Below the pieces are notes generated by a model. That model worked only from the letters and a program-made list of their open reading frames with translations. It ran no database searches and was not told the origin of the DNA. Positions 7,075 to 16,505 of a DNA stretch of 64,000 bases are shown here, one piece after another. Both the position numbers and the translations under genes were made by a program. Each line of letters begins with the position of its first letter. The first letter of the stretch is position 1. The DNA is from Acidihalobacter yilgarnensis (lineage in GTDB: Bacteria > Pseudomonadota > Gammaproteobacteria > DSM-5130 > Acidihalobacteraceae), in the NCBI RefSeq assembly GCF_001753245.1, contig NZ_CP017415.1, positions 1,826,501-1,890,500 of the forward strand, read 5' to 3'.

Positions 7075-8822
7075 GGCACGGATACCGCCCCCGGCTCGCC
7101 ATCCGCATCCTCAAGTAGCGTGAATCCAGGTCTGACGCGGGTAAATTCGACCGGGACTTGAACGACGCGTAGCCGCCCATCGGCTTGCAGGCGCAGGCGA
7201 TTGAAACTGGATGTTTCCCATTCTCCGGGGCCCGGAAAATCCTCGCGGAAGTGGGCACCACGCGAATTTTCTCGCGCCAGTGCCGAGGTCGTAATTGCGC
7301 GGCTGACCAGCAACATATTTCTCAGATTCAACCAATCGTGCCAGGTCAAATTGAACGCCAGATCGCTGCCATCCACGCCGGTCTGTGCAAGGCGCGCTTC
7401 CAATTTATCCAAGCGATCGAGCGCTCGATAAAGCCCATCGGCGTGGCGTAAAATGCCGACATCCTCCCACAAGGTGTCGAAAACGCCTTCGCGGATGGAT
7501 TCGATGTCTCCTGGCGGTAGGCCCAGCGGTGTGCATGCTGCGGCATATTCCTGCGCCAGCCGTTCTTCGTCTGGCGTTTGCCATTCCGGATCGGATTCCG
7601 TGAGATAGCGTGCGATGCTGTCACCCGCCAGACCGCCAAATACGGTGGCGTTGGCCACCCCGTTACCGCCGAGACGGTTCGCGCCGTGAACGCCGCCGGT
7701 ATCCTCCCCGGCAGCGAACAAACCCAACAGGGCGGTGGTGCAGTCGACCGTGAATTCAACGCCACCCATCATGTAATGTGCCGTGGGAATGACTTCTACA
7801 CGACCGCCGGCGAGATCGAATCCGCAATCGGCACAGCGTTTGACCATGCCGCGAAATTGCCTGCGTACATTGTCTTCACCGAGATGGCTCATGCTCAGGT
7901 ATACGCCCCCGTTCGGGCTGGTGTTGCCATTTCGAATTTCTTCAAAGATGGCACGGCTCACCACATCGCGCGTCGCGCGCTCGCCGCGAAGGTCGTAGCG
8001 CTGCATGAAACGCGCGCCATCACCCCCGAGCAGGTAGCCTCCTGCACCACGCAATCCTTCCTCCAACACCGTCCCCGTCATGCGTGTGTCAGGGCCAGCT
8101 AACAGTCCGGTGGGGTGGAATTGCACCATTTCCATGTCGCGCAGCGGTAAGCCAAGGCGCAACGCCATCGCCATGCCGTCGCAACTCTTGTCGCCAGAGG
8201 GTGTGTGATATTTGTACATGGTCGGCCCACCGCCAGTCGCGAGCAGCACCGCGCGCGCTTGCACGAACACGAATTCACCCGTGTGCATATCGATCAACAG
8301 GACGCCAGCGATTCGCGTGCCGGTCGCATCAGGGATCATGGCAACCGCACGATGTTCTTCCAGACGCTCGATGTCGCGTGCCCAGACTTGCTCCGTCAAC
8401 CGATTCATGATCTCGATGCCGGTCAGATCGCCTTTATGCACGGTACGGTCAAAGGTTTGCCCGGCAAAGGCCTTCTGGTGCAGCGTGCCATCGGGGTTAC
8501 GATCGAAGAAACAGCCGATCTCGTTTTCAAGCTCGCGCAATCTCAGCGGTGCGTGCGAGACCAATGCCCACGCCAATTCCTGGTTATTGATCCATTTCCC
8601 GCCTTCCAGGGTATCCATGAAGTGGCGTGGTATGGAGTCACCCACCGCCAGCGCGGCGTTGTAGCCGCCCTGTACCATGCGTGTACAACCGCACTTGCCC
8701 AACAGCCCCTTGACGGCAACAGTGATACGCGTGCCCGGGGCCTCGCGATGCACGTGCAAGGCCGCAAACAAACCTGCCCCACCGCTACCCAGGATCAGTA
8801 CATCCGTGCGTACGCGCCTCAA
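7071..8822 (-). CDS. SdhA/FrdA-like flavoprotein subunit of the sulfonate operon
   Basis: A 583-residue FAD flavoprotein of the succinate dehydrogenase / fumarate reductase family. Visible are the FAD dinucleotide motif GSGGAG near residue 11, MVQGGYNAA, the HPTGL segment, the active-site stretch TAHYMMGG and GANRLGGNGVANATVFGG. The frame is open to 8957, but that extension overlaps the fumarase gene. A TTG at 8822 that overlaps the upstream stop (TTGA) matches the family N-terminus. It lies among sulfolactate genes and far from its iron-sulfur and anchor partners at 13247-14648. I infer a C4-dicarboxylate or C4-sulfonate oxidoreductase. Confidence 0.82.
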   Translation of the reverse strand: MRRVRTDVLILGSGGAGLFAALHVHREAPGTRITVAVKGLLGKCGCTRMVQGGYNAALAVGDSIPRHFMDTLEGGKWINNQELAWALVSHAPLRLRELENEIGCFFDRNPDGTLHQKAFAGQTFDRTVHKGDLTGIEIMNRLTEQVWARDIERLEEHRAVAMIPDATGTRIAGVLLIDMHTGEFVFVQARAVLLATGGGPTMYKYHTPSGDKSCDGMAMALRLGLPLRDMEMVQFHPTGLLAGPDTRMTGTVLEEGLRGAGGYLLGGDGARFMQRYDLRGERATRDVVSRAIFEEIRNGNTSPNGGVYLSMSHLGEDNVRRQFRGMVKRCADCGFDLAGGRVEVIPTAHYMMGGVEFTVDCTTALLGLFAAGEDTGGVHGANRLGGNGVANATVFGGLAGDSIARYLTESDPEWQTPDEERLAQEYAAACTPLGLPPGDIESIREGVFDTLWEDVGILRHADGLYRALDRLDKLEARLAQTGVDGSDLAFNLTWHDWLNLRNMLLVSRAITTSALARENSRGAHFREDFPGPGEWETSSFNRLRLQADGRLRVVQVPVEFTRVRPGFTLLEDADGEPGAVSVP

Positions 8823-9430
8823 GTCCGTATACCCATCGAGGCCAGTGCCGCATCGCGCTGCGCAGCCGCATCGCAACGCACCTGTTCGTACAGGCTGTCG
8901 CCATGGCTGTCCATTGCGACCAATAGCGGCCCGAAATTGCGCACGCGGAAGCGCCATAGGCTCTCTGGATTGAGGTCATCCAGATCGACATCCTCGATTG
9001 CCTCAATCCAGGTGGTTTCCAGTGCGGCGGTACCACCCACGATGGCCAGATAGACACCGCCCAGATCACTGAAGGCATTCAGCGAACCGGATAGCAATCC
9101 GCCTTTGCCGATAATCACTCGTACGCCGCAGCGCGTCATCAGAGGCTGCGTGAAGCGCTCCATGCGCGTGCTGGTAGTGGTGCCGACACAGATCGGTGCG
9201 TAACCTGCCGGGTAATCGGATGAGCGCGGCACACGCCGGACATTGGGTGCGGTATGAATCACCGCATGCCCTGCGAGATCGAAACGCGTCTCTCGACCAC
9301 GATCAAACAGGTGGATCAGCGTGGCATCGCGGATACCGAATAAACTCCCGCTCAAACTCACGGTATCGCCCGTACGCAACGCCCTGACCTGTGCCTCGGT
9401 CATCGGGGTCGTCAGTTCGACATGTGCCAT
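8819..9430 (-). CDS. Class I fumarase-like hydratase, beta subunit
   Basis: A 203-residue protein matching the C-terminal domain of iron-sulfur fumarases and tartrate dehydratases. Visible are GTTTSTRM, the IGKGGL loop, and NPESLWRFRVRNFGPLLV near the end. This subunit forms the hydratase active site together with the alpha subunit. A strong GGAGGGAG ribosome binding site lies before the ATG, 13 bases after the alpha stop. Substrate could be fumarate, a tartrate or, in this operon, a sulfonated analogue. Confidence 0.85.
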   Translation of the reverse strand: MAHVELTTPMTEAQVRALRTGDTVSLSGSLFGIRDATLIHLFDRGRETRFDLAGHAVIHTAPNVRRVPRSSDYPAGYAPICVGTTTSTRMERFTQPLMTRCGVRVIIGKGGLLSGSLNAFSDLGGVYLAIVGGTAALETTWIEAIEDVDLDDLNPESLWRFRVRNFGPLLVAMDSHGDSLYEQVRCDAAAQRDAALASMGIRT

Positions 9431-9443
9431 GGCGTCTCCCTCC

Positions 9444-10319
9444 TCAGAATCCGAATTCGATGCCGTCCGGGCTCAGTATCGCCGAGGCACGGCGCGCCGA
9501 GTGGCACTGGATGTTGACCGCCACCGGATTGAGTGTGATGTGTGTGGCCGCGGTTTCCACGTGTACCGCGAACGCCGTGGCATCGCCGCCGAGTCCTTGA
9601 GGCCCAATACCCAGTAAATTCACCGCTTCACTGAGCTTCGCCTCAAGCTGCGCACCTTCCTCATCTTCGCAACGGCTGCCGAGGGCGCGTGTTGCGGCAA
9701 CCTTCGCCAGGTGCATGCAGAGATCCGAGGTACCACCGATCCCCACGCCGACAATGGTCGGCGGGCAGACCTTGCCGCCGGCCTCCAGCACGCGGTCGAT
9801 CACGAAGGTCTTGATCGCGTCCACACCTTCGGACGGCAAACACATGCGCAACCATGAGCCATTTTCAGAACCGCTACCCTTGGGAATCATTTCGATCCGC
9901 ACACGCTCCACGGTTTCGTTAAAATCGAAATGAATCACCGGCACATGCCGCCCGGTACTCGTGTGATTGTTCTGACGCGTAATTGGATGCACAACCGACG
10001 AACGTAACGGATGCTCCTGTGTGGCACGCCGGCAACCCGTTGTGATGGCTGCCTTGATAACGGTGCCATCGAACTCTACGTCTCGGCCGATGATGACGTT
10101 GTAGATCGGCAGCCCCGTGTCCTGACACAAAAGATTGCGGGTTTCCTCGGCCACCTGAATATTTCTGACCAAGGTGCCGAGCACTCGTTGCGCGCCCGCG
10201 TCGCGTTCCTTGTGTGTCAGCCGATCAAGACCGTGCTTGATATCGTCCGGCAGCTGTTTGAGCGCACGAATATATAACGCCCGCGCCACTTCCTCGACGG
10301 CCGCTTGGTAGAGTTTCAT
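9444..10319 (-). CDS. Class I fumarase-like hydratase, alpha subunit
   Basis: A 291-residue iron-sulfur subunit. The three cluster cysteines of the family are visible in LCQDTGLP, KVCPPTIVGVGIGG and NIQCHSARR. I chose the Met at 10319 rather than the first in-frame Met at 10334, because ATG at 10319 overlaps the stop of the ABC permease as ATGA. Alpha and beta would add or remove water from an unsaturated dicarboxylate. Its place between a transporter and a flavoprotein of the SdhA type suggests that both act on one imported compound. Confidence 0.85.
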   Translation of the reverse strand: MKLYQAAVEEVARALYIRALKQLPDDIKHGLDRLTHKERDAGAQRVLGTLVRNIQVAEETRNLLCQDTGLPIYNVIIGRDVEFDGTVIKAAITTGCRRATQEHPLRSSVVHPITRQNNHTSTGRHVPVIHFDFNETVERVRIEMIPKGSGSENGSWLRMCLPSEGVDAIKTFVIDRVLEAGGKVCPPTIVGVGIGGTSDLCMHLAKVAATRALGSRCEDEEGAQLEAKLSEAVNLLGIGPQGLGGDATAFAVHVETAATHITLNPVAVNIQCHSARRASAILSPDGIEFGF

Positions 10320-11200
10320 CGCTGCATGCCCCACTTGCGAACCGTATGAACCTCAATGGTTCTAAAGACGATGCCCTCGACCAACAGACCGATGAGAATC
10401 ACCGTCAACAACCCGGCGAAAACCGCAGCAGTCTGCAGCTCGTTCTGATTTTCAAAGATATACCAACCGATGCCGCCGGAACTCGAAGTCGCACCGAAGA
10501 CAAGTTCGGCGGCGATTTCCGTGCGCCATGCGAACATCCACCCTATCTTTAATCCGGACAGAATCGACGGGAATGCAGCGGGAATCAGCAATTTGATCAC
10601 ATACCGCCAGCCCGTGAGACCATAGTTTTTGCCGGCCATACGCAAGGTATCGCTCACCGATACGAACCCGGTCAGCATATTGACTGCTACGGCCCACAAC
10701 ACGGCATGTACCAATACAAAGACAATACTGCCCTGCCCCAAGCCAAACCAGATCAATGCCAGCGGCAGCAGGGCAATTGCTGGCAACGGACTAAACATCG
10801 CCGTCAAGGTACTCAGCACATCTTCACCGAAGCGGGTCAACACCGCAGTTGTGGTTAATAGCAAAGCGATGAGGACACCCAGTCCGTAACCGATCAGCAG
10901 CGTTTCTATGGAATTCAAGGCCCTCAGTAACAGTGGCCCATTGACCAGCGCATTCCAGAAAGCCTCGACGGTTGCGCTGAAGGTGGGGAATAGCAGCGGG
11001 TTATGCAGCCACAATGTGTATCCTTGCCAGATTGCAGCCAACAATACGAGAATAAACAAACGCCGCAAAATCGTGATGTCCTTGATGCGTTGCCACCAAG
11101 ATAAGGTCCGCGCAATCTCGCCAATTTCTCCCAGCGACTGCGGCGTGCGTTCAAATTCATCACGCACAGGCGGCATCTCAGCAGGTAATTTATTTTCCAT
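10316..11200 (-). CDS. NitT/TauT-type ABC transporter permease
   Basis: A 294-residue inner-membrane permease with about six transmembrane helices and the BPD_transp_1 EAA-like loop (GKNYGLTGWRYVIKLLIPAAFPSI). The family imports nitrate, taurine, alkanesulfonates and other small anions. The frame is open to 11428; the ATG at 11200 is chosen because it overlaps the ATPase stop by eleven bases and begins a normal-length N-terminus. It couples to the ATPase and to the fumarase alpha gene. Confidence 0.88.
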   Translation of the reverse strand: MENKLPAEMPPVRDEFERTPQSLGEIGEIARTLSWWQRIKDITILRRLFILVLLAAIWQGYTLWLHNPLLFPTFSATVEAFWNALVNGPLLLRALNSIETLLIGYGLGVLIALLLTTTAVLTRFGEDVLSTLTAMFSPLPAIALLPLALIWFGLGQGSIVFVLVHAVLWAVAVNMLTGFVSVSDTLRMAGKNYGLTGWRYVIKLLIPAAFPSILSGLKIGWMFAWRTEIAAELVFGATSSSGGIGWYIFENQNELQTAAVFAGLLTVILIGLLVEGIVFRTIEVHTVRKWGMQR

Positions 11201-12038
11201 TCGCCTCGACCTCCACCTGACTTGCCTCCTCGGCAAAGAGCATGTCGTGAATGCGCTGTTGCAACTCCTTGAATCCGTCTGAGGTTTGATTTTCATGGGA
11301 AAAATCATGGGCATTGATTTCAGCTCGAACTTGGCCAGGATGCGGTGATAAAACCAAAATCCGAGTCCCCAAAATGATCGCCTCCTGAATCGAATGCGTG
11401 ACAAAAAGCACCGTGAAATGCAGTTCATCCCAAAGCTGTAACAACTCTTGCTGCATTTTTAGCCGTGTGAGGGCATCGAGTGCCGCAAAGGGCTCATCCA
11501 TTAGCAATATGGCCGGCCCCATCGCCATGCCTCGTGCGATCGCGACACGTTGTTTCATGCCGCCCGAGAGCGTATGTGGATACGCATCTCTGAATTTCAA
11601 AAGATTGACCTTATTCAGAAACAGCTCGGCACGCTCAAGCGCCTCGACAGGACTATATTTGTGACTGGTAATCATGGGAAAAAGAATATTTTCTATCACG
11701 GTTTTCCATGGCAGTAATTGGTCGAATTCCTGAAAAACCATCATCCGGTCAGGTCCCGGGCGTTCCACGACGGCACCATTGACCTCGATACGTCCGGAAA
11801 CGGGTGATAAAAAACCACCCACTGCCTTGAGCAGCGTTGATTTGCCACACCCAGACGGGCCTAATAGAATGAATCTGTCCGCAGGAAATACTTTGAAATC
11901 GACCTGATAGGTCGCGGTTACGATCTGCTTTTTGGTTTTGTATTGAAGCGTCGTGCCGCAGACATTCAGCAGTGGTGGGATGTCTTCCACCTCGCCGCAT
12001 TTCCCTTGGGCTCCATCCATTTTCAGCATGGCTTCCAT
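11190..12038 (-). CDS. NitT/TauT-type ABC transporter ATPase
   Basis: A complete ABC ATPase of about 282 residues with Walker A GPSGCGKST, Q-loop VFQEFDQLLPW, signature LSGGMKQR, Walker B ILLMDEPFAALD and switch His (VTHSIQEA). It energises the import of the operon's substrate. Start is uncertain: the frame opens at 12107, and the Met at 12038 has GAGGGA just upstream, while Met 12029 has the same site at a longer distance. A hairpin separates it from the binding-protein gene. Confidence 0.87.
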   Translation of the reverse strand: MEAMLKMDGAQGKCGEVEDIPPLLNVCGTTLQYKTKKQIVTATYQVDFKVFPADRFILLGPSGCGKSTLLKAVGGFLSPVSGRIEVNGAVVERPGPDRMMVFQEFDQLLPWKTVIENILFPMITSHKYSPVEALERAELFLNKVNLLKFRDAYPHTLSGGMKQRVAIARGMAMGPAILLMDEPFAALDALTRLKMQQELLQLWDELHFTVLFVTHSIQEAIILGTRILVLSPHPGQVRAEINAHDFSHENQTSDGFKELQQRIHDMLFAEEASQVEVEANGK

Positions 12039-12068
12039 ACATCCCTCGTGCATTCGGTTTGCAGCTGG

Positions 12069-12099
12069 TTGTCGTCGGCCGCATATCGGCCGACGACAA
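12069..12099 (-). other. Perfect intercistronic hairpin between binding protein and ATPase genes
   Basis: Thirteen-base perfect arms (TTGTCGTCGGCCG and its complement) surround a 5-base loop. There is no T-run after it on the leftward strand, so it is unlikely to be an efficient terminator. Such a stem right after a substrate-binding-protein gene commonly protects the upstream mRNA from 3' decay and gives more binding protein than ATPase or permease. That role is inferred. Confidence 0.75.
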
Positions 12100-12117
12100 T
12101 TGAACACTCGACAACTG

Positions 12118-13149
12118 TCAGCTACCGTGCTCGTTCCAGACGTTTTTGAAAAACACGTCCTTCCAGGATTTTGGAAGATGGGTGATGGAGCCGGTTTTAT
12201 ACATGAAGCGCGCGTACTTCATGATGTTTTTAGGGGTCGTTGTAAATTCATTTTCTGGATTCGTGATAATCCCAAGGATAAGCTTTTTAGGCAGTTTTGA
12301 ATGAGCCTCATCGATATAAATCTGAGCGGCCTCTTCTGGATTATCCTTAATGAATTTATCTGCCGCCTGCAAAGCCTTGAATACCGCATTGAACATTTTT
12401 GGATGTTCTTTGTGGTATTTGGCCGAAGCCCACAAGGTGTTGAATGTGGATTTTCCACCCAGCACCTGATAGGAACTCAGAACGGTATGTACCTTAGGAT
12501 TGGCCAGCTCCTCAATGGAATACGGCGGCGAAGTGAAATGCGCATCAATCTGCCCCCCTCCGCTAAGTAATGTGGCCATTGCATCTGGGTGCTTCATCGA
12601 TACCGTCAAATTGTCGAGTTTGTTGTAATGTTTGTCGCCCCATTGTTTGGCAGCGGCCATCTGTAATGTGATCGCCTGAATGGAGACCTTTACTGCAGGC
12701 AAGGCAATGCGGTCTTTGTTGGTGAAATCCGTAATGTTATGAACATTCGGGTTAGTGGTGTTAAGCAAGTTGGGCAGGCTATTGAGTGCCGCCACGCCAT
12801 GCACGTCGTAGATGCCTTTCGTCTTATCCCACATTTTGAGCAAAGGACCAACGCCGCCCGATGCGAAATCAAGATTGCCCGAGAGTAGCGCGGCGTTCAT
12901 CGCCGAACCACCGCCAAAGGTCGCCCAAGTGATCTTGACGTCGTGAATCCCTGCCTCGGCGGCATACTTTTGAATCAGGTGGTTGTGACGCATCACCATC
13001 AACGGCAGATAACCAACGCCGTATTGTTGTGCGAATCGGATGGTTTCGGCACCGGATATGCTACTCAACCCCAAAGCCACGACGCCAGCAATCAACGCCG
13101 ATCCGAGTTTGGTGACACGTGAGTGTTTCCCTTTTCTACGGTTTTGCAT
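12118..13149 (-). CDS. NitT/TauT-type substrate-binding protein
   Basis: A 343-residue periplasmic binding protein with a signal peptide (basic N-terminus, then SALIAGVVALGLSSISGAE). It has the family's early GVGYLPLMVM strand and the GGGSAMNAALLSGNLDFASGG ligand-loop region. A strong AAAGGAGGAG ribosome binding site precedes the ATG. It sits inside the sulfolactate operon between the Sdh-like anchor genes and the ATPase, so it should define the substrate taken up. The sequence alone does not name the ligand. Confidence 0.88.
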   Translation of the reverse strand: MQNRRKGKHSRVTKLGSALIAGVVALGLSSISGAETIRFAQQYGVGYLPLMVMRHNHLIQKYAAEAGIHDVKITWATFGGGSAMNAALLSGNLDFASGGVGPLLKMWDKTKGIYDVHGVAALNSLPNLLNTTNPNVHNITDFTNKDRIALPAVKVSIQAITLQMAAAKQWGDKHYNKLDNLTVSMKHPDAMATLLSGGGQIDAHFTSPPYSIEELANPKVHTVLSSYQVLGGKSTFNTLWASAKYHKEHPKMFNAVFKALQAADKFIKDNPEEAAQIYIDEAHSKLPKKLILGIITNPENEFTTTPKNIMKYARFMYKTGSITHLPKSWKDVFFKNVWNEHGS

Positions 13150-13246
13150 CGCAACTCCTCCTTTTTCGTCATCGATCGGTGCTACGGCACTCTCTATTCA
13201 CCTGTAACCGTAGACGCTTGCGGGTAAAACGCTTGCGAAACGGATT

Positions 13247-13594
13247 TCAAAACGCCCTCAGGAGATAGCTCAGGGCAATCATGAGAGATACCCCACACGC
13301 GACGGCGATCGCCGTCTTCTGCCAGTCGCCCCAAGGCAGAAACTCTATGGCCAATAAGCGCAGACCACCCGTAAGATGCGCGGCCAGCAGCATGGCCACG
13401 CCACCTTCGCCAAACTTGACCCACGGATTATTTGCCCAGTCCAATGAACCGCTCGAATCGCTGGCCCCGGTGATAATGGTGGACAGCACCCATAAATGAA
13501 TGGGAAGGAAAATACCCAGCAGCAGGCCCGATGCGCGATGGACCGCGAATGCCCAGTAACTCGAATGTCGTCGCAATCCCCGATTTCGATTCAT
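13247..13594 (-). CDS. Sdh/Frd-like membrane anchor subunit, second
   Basis: A 115-residue membrane protein with three hydrophobic segments. It carries the cytochrome b556 signature of succinate dehydrogenase anchors (VHRASGLLLGIFLPIHLWVL), including a candidate haem His. The frame opens far upstream, but ATG 13594 overlaps the preceding anchor stop as ATGA. It would pass electrons from the iron-sulfur subunit to quinone. Confidence 0.8.
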   Translation of the reverse strand: MNRNRGLRRHSSYWAFAVHRASGLLLGIFLPIHLWVLSTIITGASDSSGSLDWANNPWVKFGEGGVAMLLAAHLTGGLRLLAIEFLPWGDWQKTAIAVACGVSLMIALSYLLRAF

Positions 13595-13929
13595 GCGTAT
13601 AGCCCCAAGACCGCGCGCCACCCCAGAAACGCCAGTAAGGCGGCGAAGGCCAGCGCGATCATGTTGACTCCATCTTTGCGTATCGATGTCCATTCCATCA
13701 GTACGACACGTAGTCCGATGGGTACATGGATTGCGGCCGCCGTGACGAACGAGCCGTATACGCTTAGCCAGAAGAGGTTGCCTCGAGTGTGCGCGAGAAT
13801 CTGGCCGGCCGACAGGCCGTCGTTGACCACATAGATCATCGTGCCTAAATGTATCGTCACGGTGATGACCAGCAAGAAGGCAGTCGCGCGCTGCGCCATC
13901 CAGAGCCAGACATCCAGCCGCGAGTTCAC
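13591..13929 (-). CDS. Sdh/Frd-like membrane anchor subunit, first
   Basis: A 112-residue membrane protein with three hydrophobic helices. It has the RATAFLLVITVTIHLGTMIY segment, whose His is a likely haem ligand, and a second His in AAIHVPIGLRV. It is coupled by ATGA overlaps to the iron-sulfur subunit before it and to the second anchor after it, as in sdhCD/frdCD arrangements. Confidence 0.78.
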   Translation of the reverse strand: MNSRLDVWLWMAQRATAFLLVITVTIHLGTMIYVVNDGLSAGQILAHTRGNLFWLSVYGSFVTAAAIHVPIGLRVVLMEWTSIRKDGVNMIALAFAALLAFLGWRAVLGLYA

Positions 13930-14648
13930 AGCTCACCCCGCAAGGCGGCCAAAGCCACTGTGCGCTTGAGGCCTGCAATGCCAGCTGCCGGATTCAGTCC
14001 CATGGGGCAATGTTGGAGACAGGCCTGCTGACCATGGCAACCTAGACATCCGTCGTCGCTCGCAACGGCGGCTAGGTGCAGGTCCCGGTGCTCGTCACGC
14101 GCGTCGTTGATCAGAGTCCAGACACGATTCAACGCGGCAGGTCCAAGGTAATCCGGCTTCCACGAAACCACATCACAGGCGGCATAACAAACCGCACAAT
14201 TGATGCATTCGATGCCTTTATCAGCCTGCCGGCGCTGCGCGGAATCCGGACGCACGCGCGCAAATGCGTCCTCCCGTGTTCCGGCGGAAATAAAATAACC
14301 GCGTGCACGTCGCCATTTGGTGAAGAAGGTGCGCATATCCACCACCAAGTCCTTGATCACCGGTAAATTTCGCAATGGTGAAAGACTTAATCGATGGCCG
14401 TTCGCAACACGTTCAACGTGGGTGCGGCAGGTCCACTTTGGCGAGCCGTTGACGGTCATGGCGCAGGAGCCGCACACGCCGACGCGGCAGGCGAACCGGT
14501 AGGACAAGGTCGGATCGAGATGACGTTGGATGTAGGTCACCACATCCAGCACGGTTTGATTGTCATGCCGAGGCACGCGGTAGGCGACGAACTCGCCCGA
14601 AACGCCACCCCGCCATACCGATACATCGAGGACTTGTGCCTTCGTCAT
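13926..14648 (-). CDS. SdhB/FrdB-like iron-sulfur subunit
   Basis: A 240-residue electron-transfer subunit. The 2Fe-2S ligands are in CRVGVCGSC plus a later Cys, and the second domain carries CINCAVCYAAC and CLGCHGQQACLQHCP for the 4Fe-4S and third clusters. It should link the flavoprotein at 7071-8822 to the two anchors encoded next to it. It starts 51 bases after suyB. The separation of sdhB-C-D from sdhA by the transporter genes is unusual, though all lie in one operon. Confidence 0.87.
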   Translation of the reverse strand: MTKAQVLDVSVWRGGVSGEFVAYRVPRHDNQTVLDVVTYIQRHLDPTLSYRFACRVGVCGSCAMTVNGSPKWTCRTHVERVANGHRLSLSPLRNLPVIKDLVVDMRTFFTKWRRARGYFISAGTREDAFARVRPDSAQRRQADKGIECINCAVCYAACDVVSWKPDYLGPAALNRVWTLINDARDEHRDLHLAAVASDDGCLGCHGQQACLQHCPMGLNPAAGIAGLKRTVALAALRGEL

Positions 14649-14699
14649 CGAAATCCCCCCACCCGAAACGGAACGCCTACCCCGTCGGTTTGCGCCGAT

Positions 14700-15872
14700 T
14701 CAGGCGCTGCGATACAGCTTGGTCAGGACGAACTCGCGATGGCCCAGGGCTTCCGCCGAGGTTGATCGCCCGCTGCAGGTGCGCAACATCATCTCAATCA
14801 GTGCATCACCCGCCTGATCCAGATTCATCTCGCGGCGCAAGATGCCGGAAACGTCCAGATCAATGTGCTCGGACATGGTGCGCACGGTCCGCGGGTTGGC
14901 GCTGAGCTTGATCACCGGCTCCACCGGATTACCGATGATATTGCCCTGCCCAGTCGTGAACAGATGCACCACATAGCCCGCAGCGCACTGTAGGGTGATG
15001 CATTCGGCCGCCGCCGACGAGGTGTCCATGAAATACAGCCCTGAACCCTTGGCGGGTGTTTCGGCCGGTTCGAGCACGTCGATGAATTGCGTCCGCTTGC
15101 CGATTTTGGCCAGATTACCGAAGGCCTTTTCCTCGATGGTCGAAAGCCCTCCCGCGATGTTGCCCTTGGTCGGCTGCGATTCGGAGAGATCGTCGGTCTT
15201 GTGACGGTTGATGAAGTCGTTGTAGTCGTTCCAGGTTCTGAGGAACTTCTCCCGAACCTCGTCATTGGCCGCGCGCCCGGCGCATACCTGCTCGGCACCG
15301 GTTAGCTCGGAGGTCTCGCCGAAGCAGATATTGGCTCCCCGCGGCACCAACTTATCCACCAGATTGCCCATGGTCGGATTCGAGGCCAAGCCAGAGGTCG
15401 TATCCGATTCACCGCACTTCATCGAGATCCACAACTCGTCGATGCCACAACGTTCGCGCTGCTTTTCCGTCGTCCACTGCACCATCTCTTTGGCAGCACG
15501 CGAGGCACGCGCGATGGTGTCGATATCGCCATGCTCCTCGATGGAAAAGCCTTCTACCGGTTTGCCGGTGAGTCGAATACCCTCCACCACGCGCTGCGTC
15601 CAGCCAGGTTCGATGCCGATAACCACGACCGCGGCCACATTGGGATTCGCGCCAGTGCCGATCAGCGTACGGAAGAACAGCTCCAAATCCGCGCCGAATT
15701 GCAGGCGCCCATAAGGATGCGGCAGGGCCATCGTACCCTTGATGTTGTTACCCACGGCCTCGCAGGCGGCATTGGAGAGATCGTCCAGCGGCAGTATGAC
15801 GACATGATTGCGGATGCCGACGCGACCATTTTCGCGCCTATAACCCATAAAACTCAGATCGGTATTGGCCAT
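14700..15872 (-). CDS. suyB: (R)-sulfolactate sulfo-lyase large subunit
   Basis: A 390-residue protein of the UxaA/altronate dehydratase C-terminal family. It cleaves (R)-sulfolactate to pyruvate and sulfite together with SuyA. Family marks include [15 protein letters not shown] at the start, [11 protein letters not shown], the conserved Cys positions and the late [17 protein letters not shown] segment. The GTG at 15884 overlaps suyA, but ATG 15872, five bases after the suyA stop, fits the family N-terminus. Altronate or galactarate dehydratase is the alternative in the family; the slcC/comC/TauE context favours sulfo-lyase. Confidence 0.88.
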   Translation of the reverse strand: MANTDLSFMGYRRENGRVGIRNHVVILPLDDLSNAACEAVGNNIKGTMALPHPYGRLQFGADLELFFRTLIGTGANPNVAAVVVIGIEPGWTQRVVEGIRLTGKPVEGFSIEEHGDIDTIARASRAAKEMVQWTTEKQRERCGIDELWISMKCGESDTTSGLASNPTMGNLVDKLVPRGANICFGETSELTGAEQVCAGRAANDEVREKFLRTWNDYNDFINRHKTDDLSESQPTKGNIAGGLSTIEEKAFGNLAKIGKRTQFIDVLEPAETPAKGSGLYFMDTSSAAAECITLQCAAGYVVHLFTTGQGNIIGNPVEPVIKLSANPRTVRTMSEHIDLDVSGILRREMNLDQAGDALIEMMLRTCSGRSTSAEALGHREFVLTKLYRSA

Positions 15873-15877
15873 CGTCG

Positions 15878-16162
15878 TTACCACCGTTTCGTCTTGATGT
15901 TGTGCACGTGCACGTGGCGCCCCTTGCCGATATTGGCCACGGCACGGCCGATGTCATTCTCGTACTCGATGATCGTATCGCCTTCACTCACATCGACGAG
16001 TGCGATCTTGTGGCCTAGAGGGATATCGTCCTGGGCCTCAATACTCAGTGTGGTGTCGTTTTCGAGCAGCCAGCCCGTCAAGGACTGACCTGCCTTGATG
16101 CCCTCCACGACCACCACACCAACACGGTCGGCCTTGTTATGCACCAGAAAGTGGGTTGCCAT
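15878..16162 (-). CDS. suyA: (R)-sulfolactate sulfo-lyase small subunit
   Basis: A 94-residue SAF-domain protein, equivalent to the N-terminal domain of UxaA-type dehydratases ([21 protein letters not shown]). It forms the sulfo-lyase with SuyB. An AGGAGC ribosome binding site precedes its ATG. It is the first gene of the leftward operon and faces the GntR regulator across a 343-base intergenic region. Confidence 0.88.
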   Translation of the reverse strand: MATHFLVHNKADRVGVVVVEGIKAGQSLTGWLLENDTTLSIEAQDDIPLGHKIALVDVSEGDTIIEYENDIGRAVANIGKGRHVHVHNIKTKRW

Positions 16163-16199
16163 GCCTGCTCCTCACATGATTGCCAAGTTTCGTAAGTAG

Positions 16200-16230
16200 T
16201 CTTATGTAGTATGTCCTATATAAGACATAT
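16200..16230 (+). promoter_or_regulatory. Candidate GntR operator in the suyA-gntR intergenic region
   Basis: Two nested inverted repeats are visible: GTCTTAT (16200-16206) with ATAAGAC (16221-16227), and TATGTC (16211-16216) with GACATA (16225-16230). The block is AT-rich, lies 38-68 bases upstream of suyA and resembles HutC-subfamily GntR sites of the GT-TA-TA-AC type. The remaining intergenic sequence from 16231 to 16505 shows nothing else I can name. Confidence 0.5.
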
Positions 16231-16505
16231 AACAGACTAGTCGGTGATATTATCGACGTCAAGGCGTAAACTGAAAATTATCGATAGAACGTTGTAGAAC
16301 GCTGTAATTCCATACAAAAATCACGGTAAAGCACCGGCATCTGGATGCTACGCAAACCCGTACAAAGCATTGCAAGGCCATGATGTAAGGGCATAATGCC
16401 GATCAATACCGCTGTCCACCGCAATGTCCATACGGAATGCGCTTGGACACTTAAACCCTGCCCTCGCTCGAAGCGTGGCGCCCGCAACCAACACAGGAAT
16501 GACTC

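Noticed and set aside
8823-8957. N-terminal extension of the SdhA-like protein
   Set aside because: The extra 45 residues are Arg/Cys/Gly-rich antisense-like sequence within the fumarase beta gene and have no place in the SdhA fold.
8205-9053. Long rightward open frame
   Set aside because: It is the antisense shadow of the SdhA-like flavoprotein and fumarase genes, with no domain or ribosome binding site of its own.
13595-13978. Longer version of the second membrane anchor
   Set aside because: The upstream part lies in the first anchor gene in another frame and is not hydrophobic; ATG 13594 overlaps the stop of that gene.
14700-15872. Altronate or galactarate dehydratase
   Set aside because: Same superfamily, but no uronate genes are nearby, while slcC, comC and a sulfite exporter are in the same operon.
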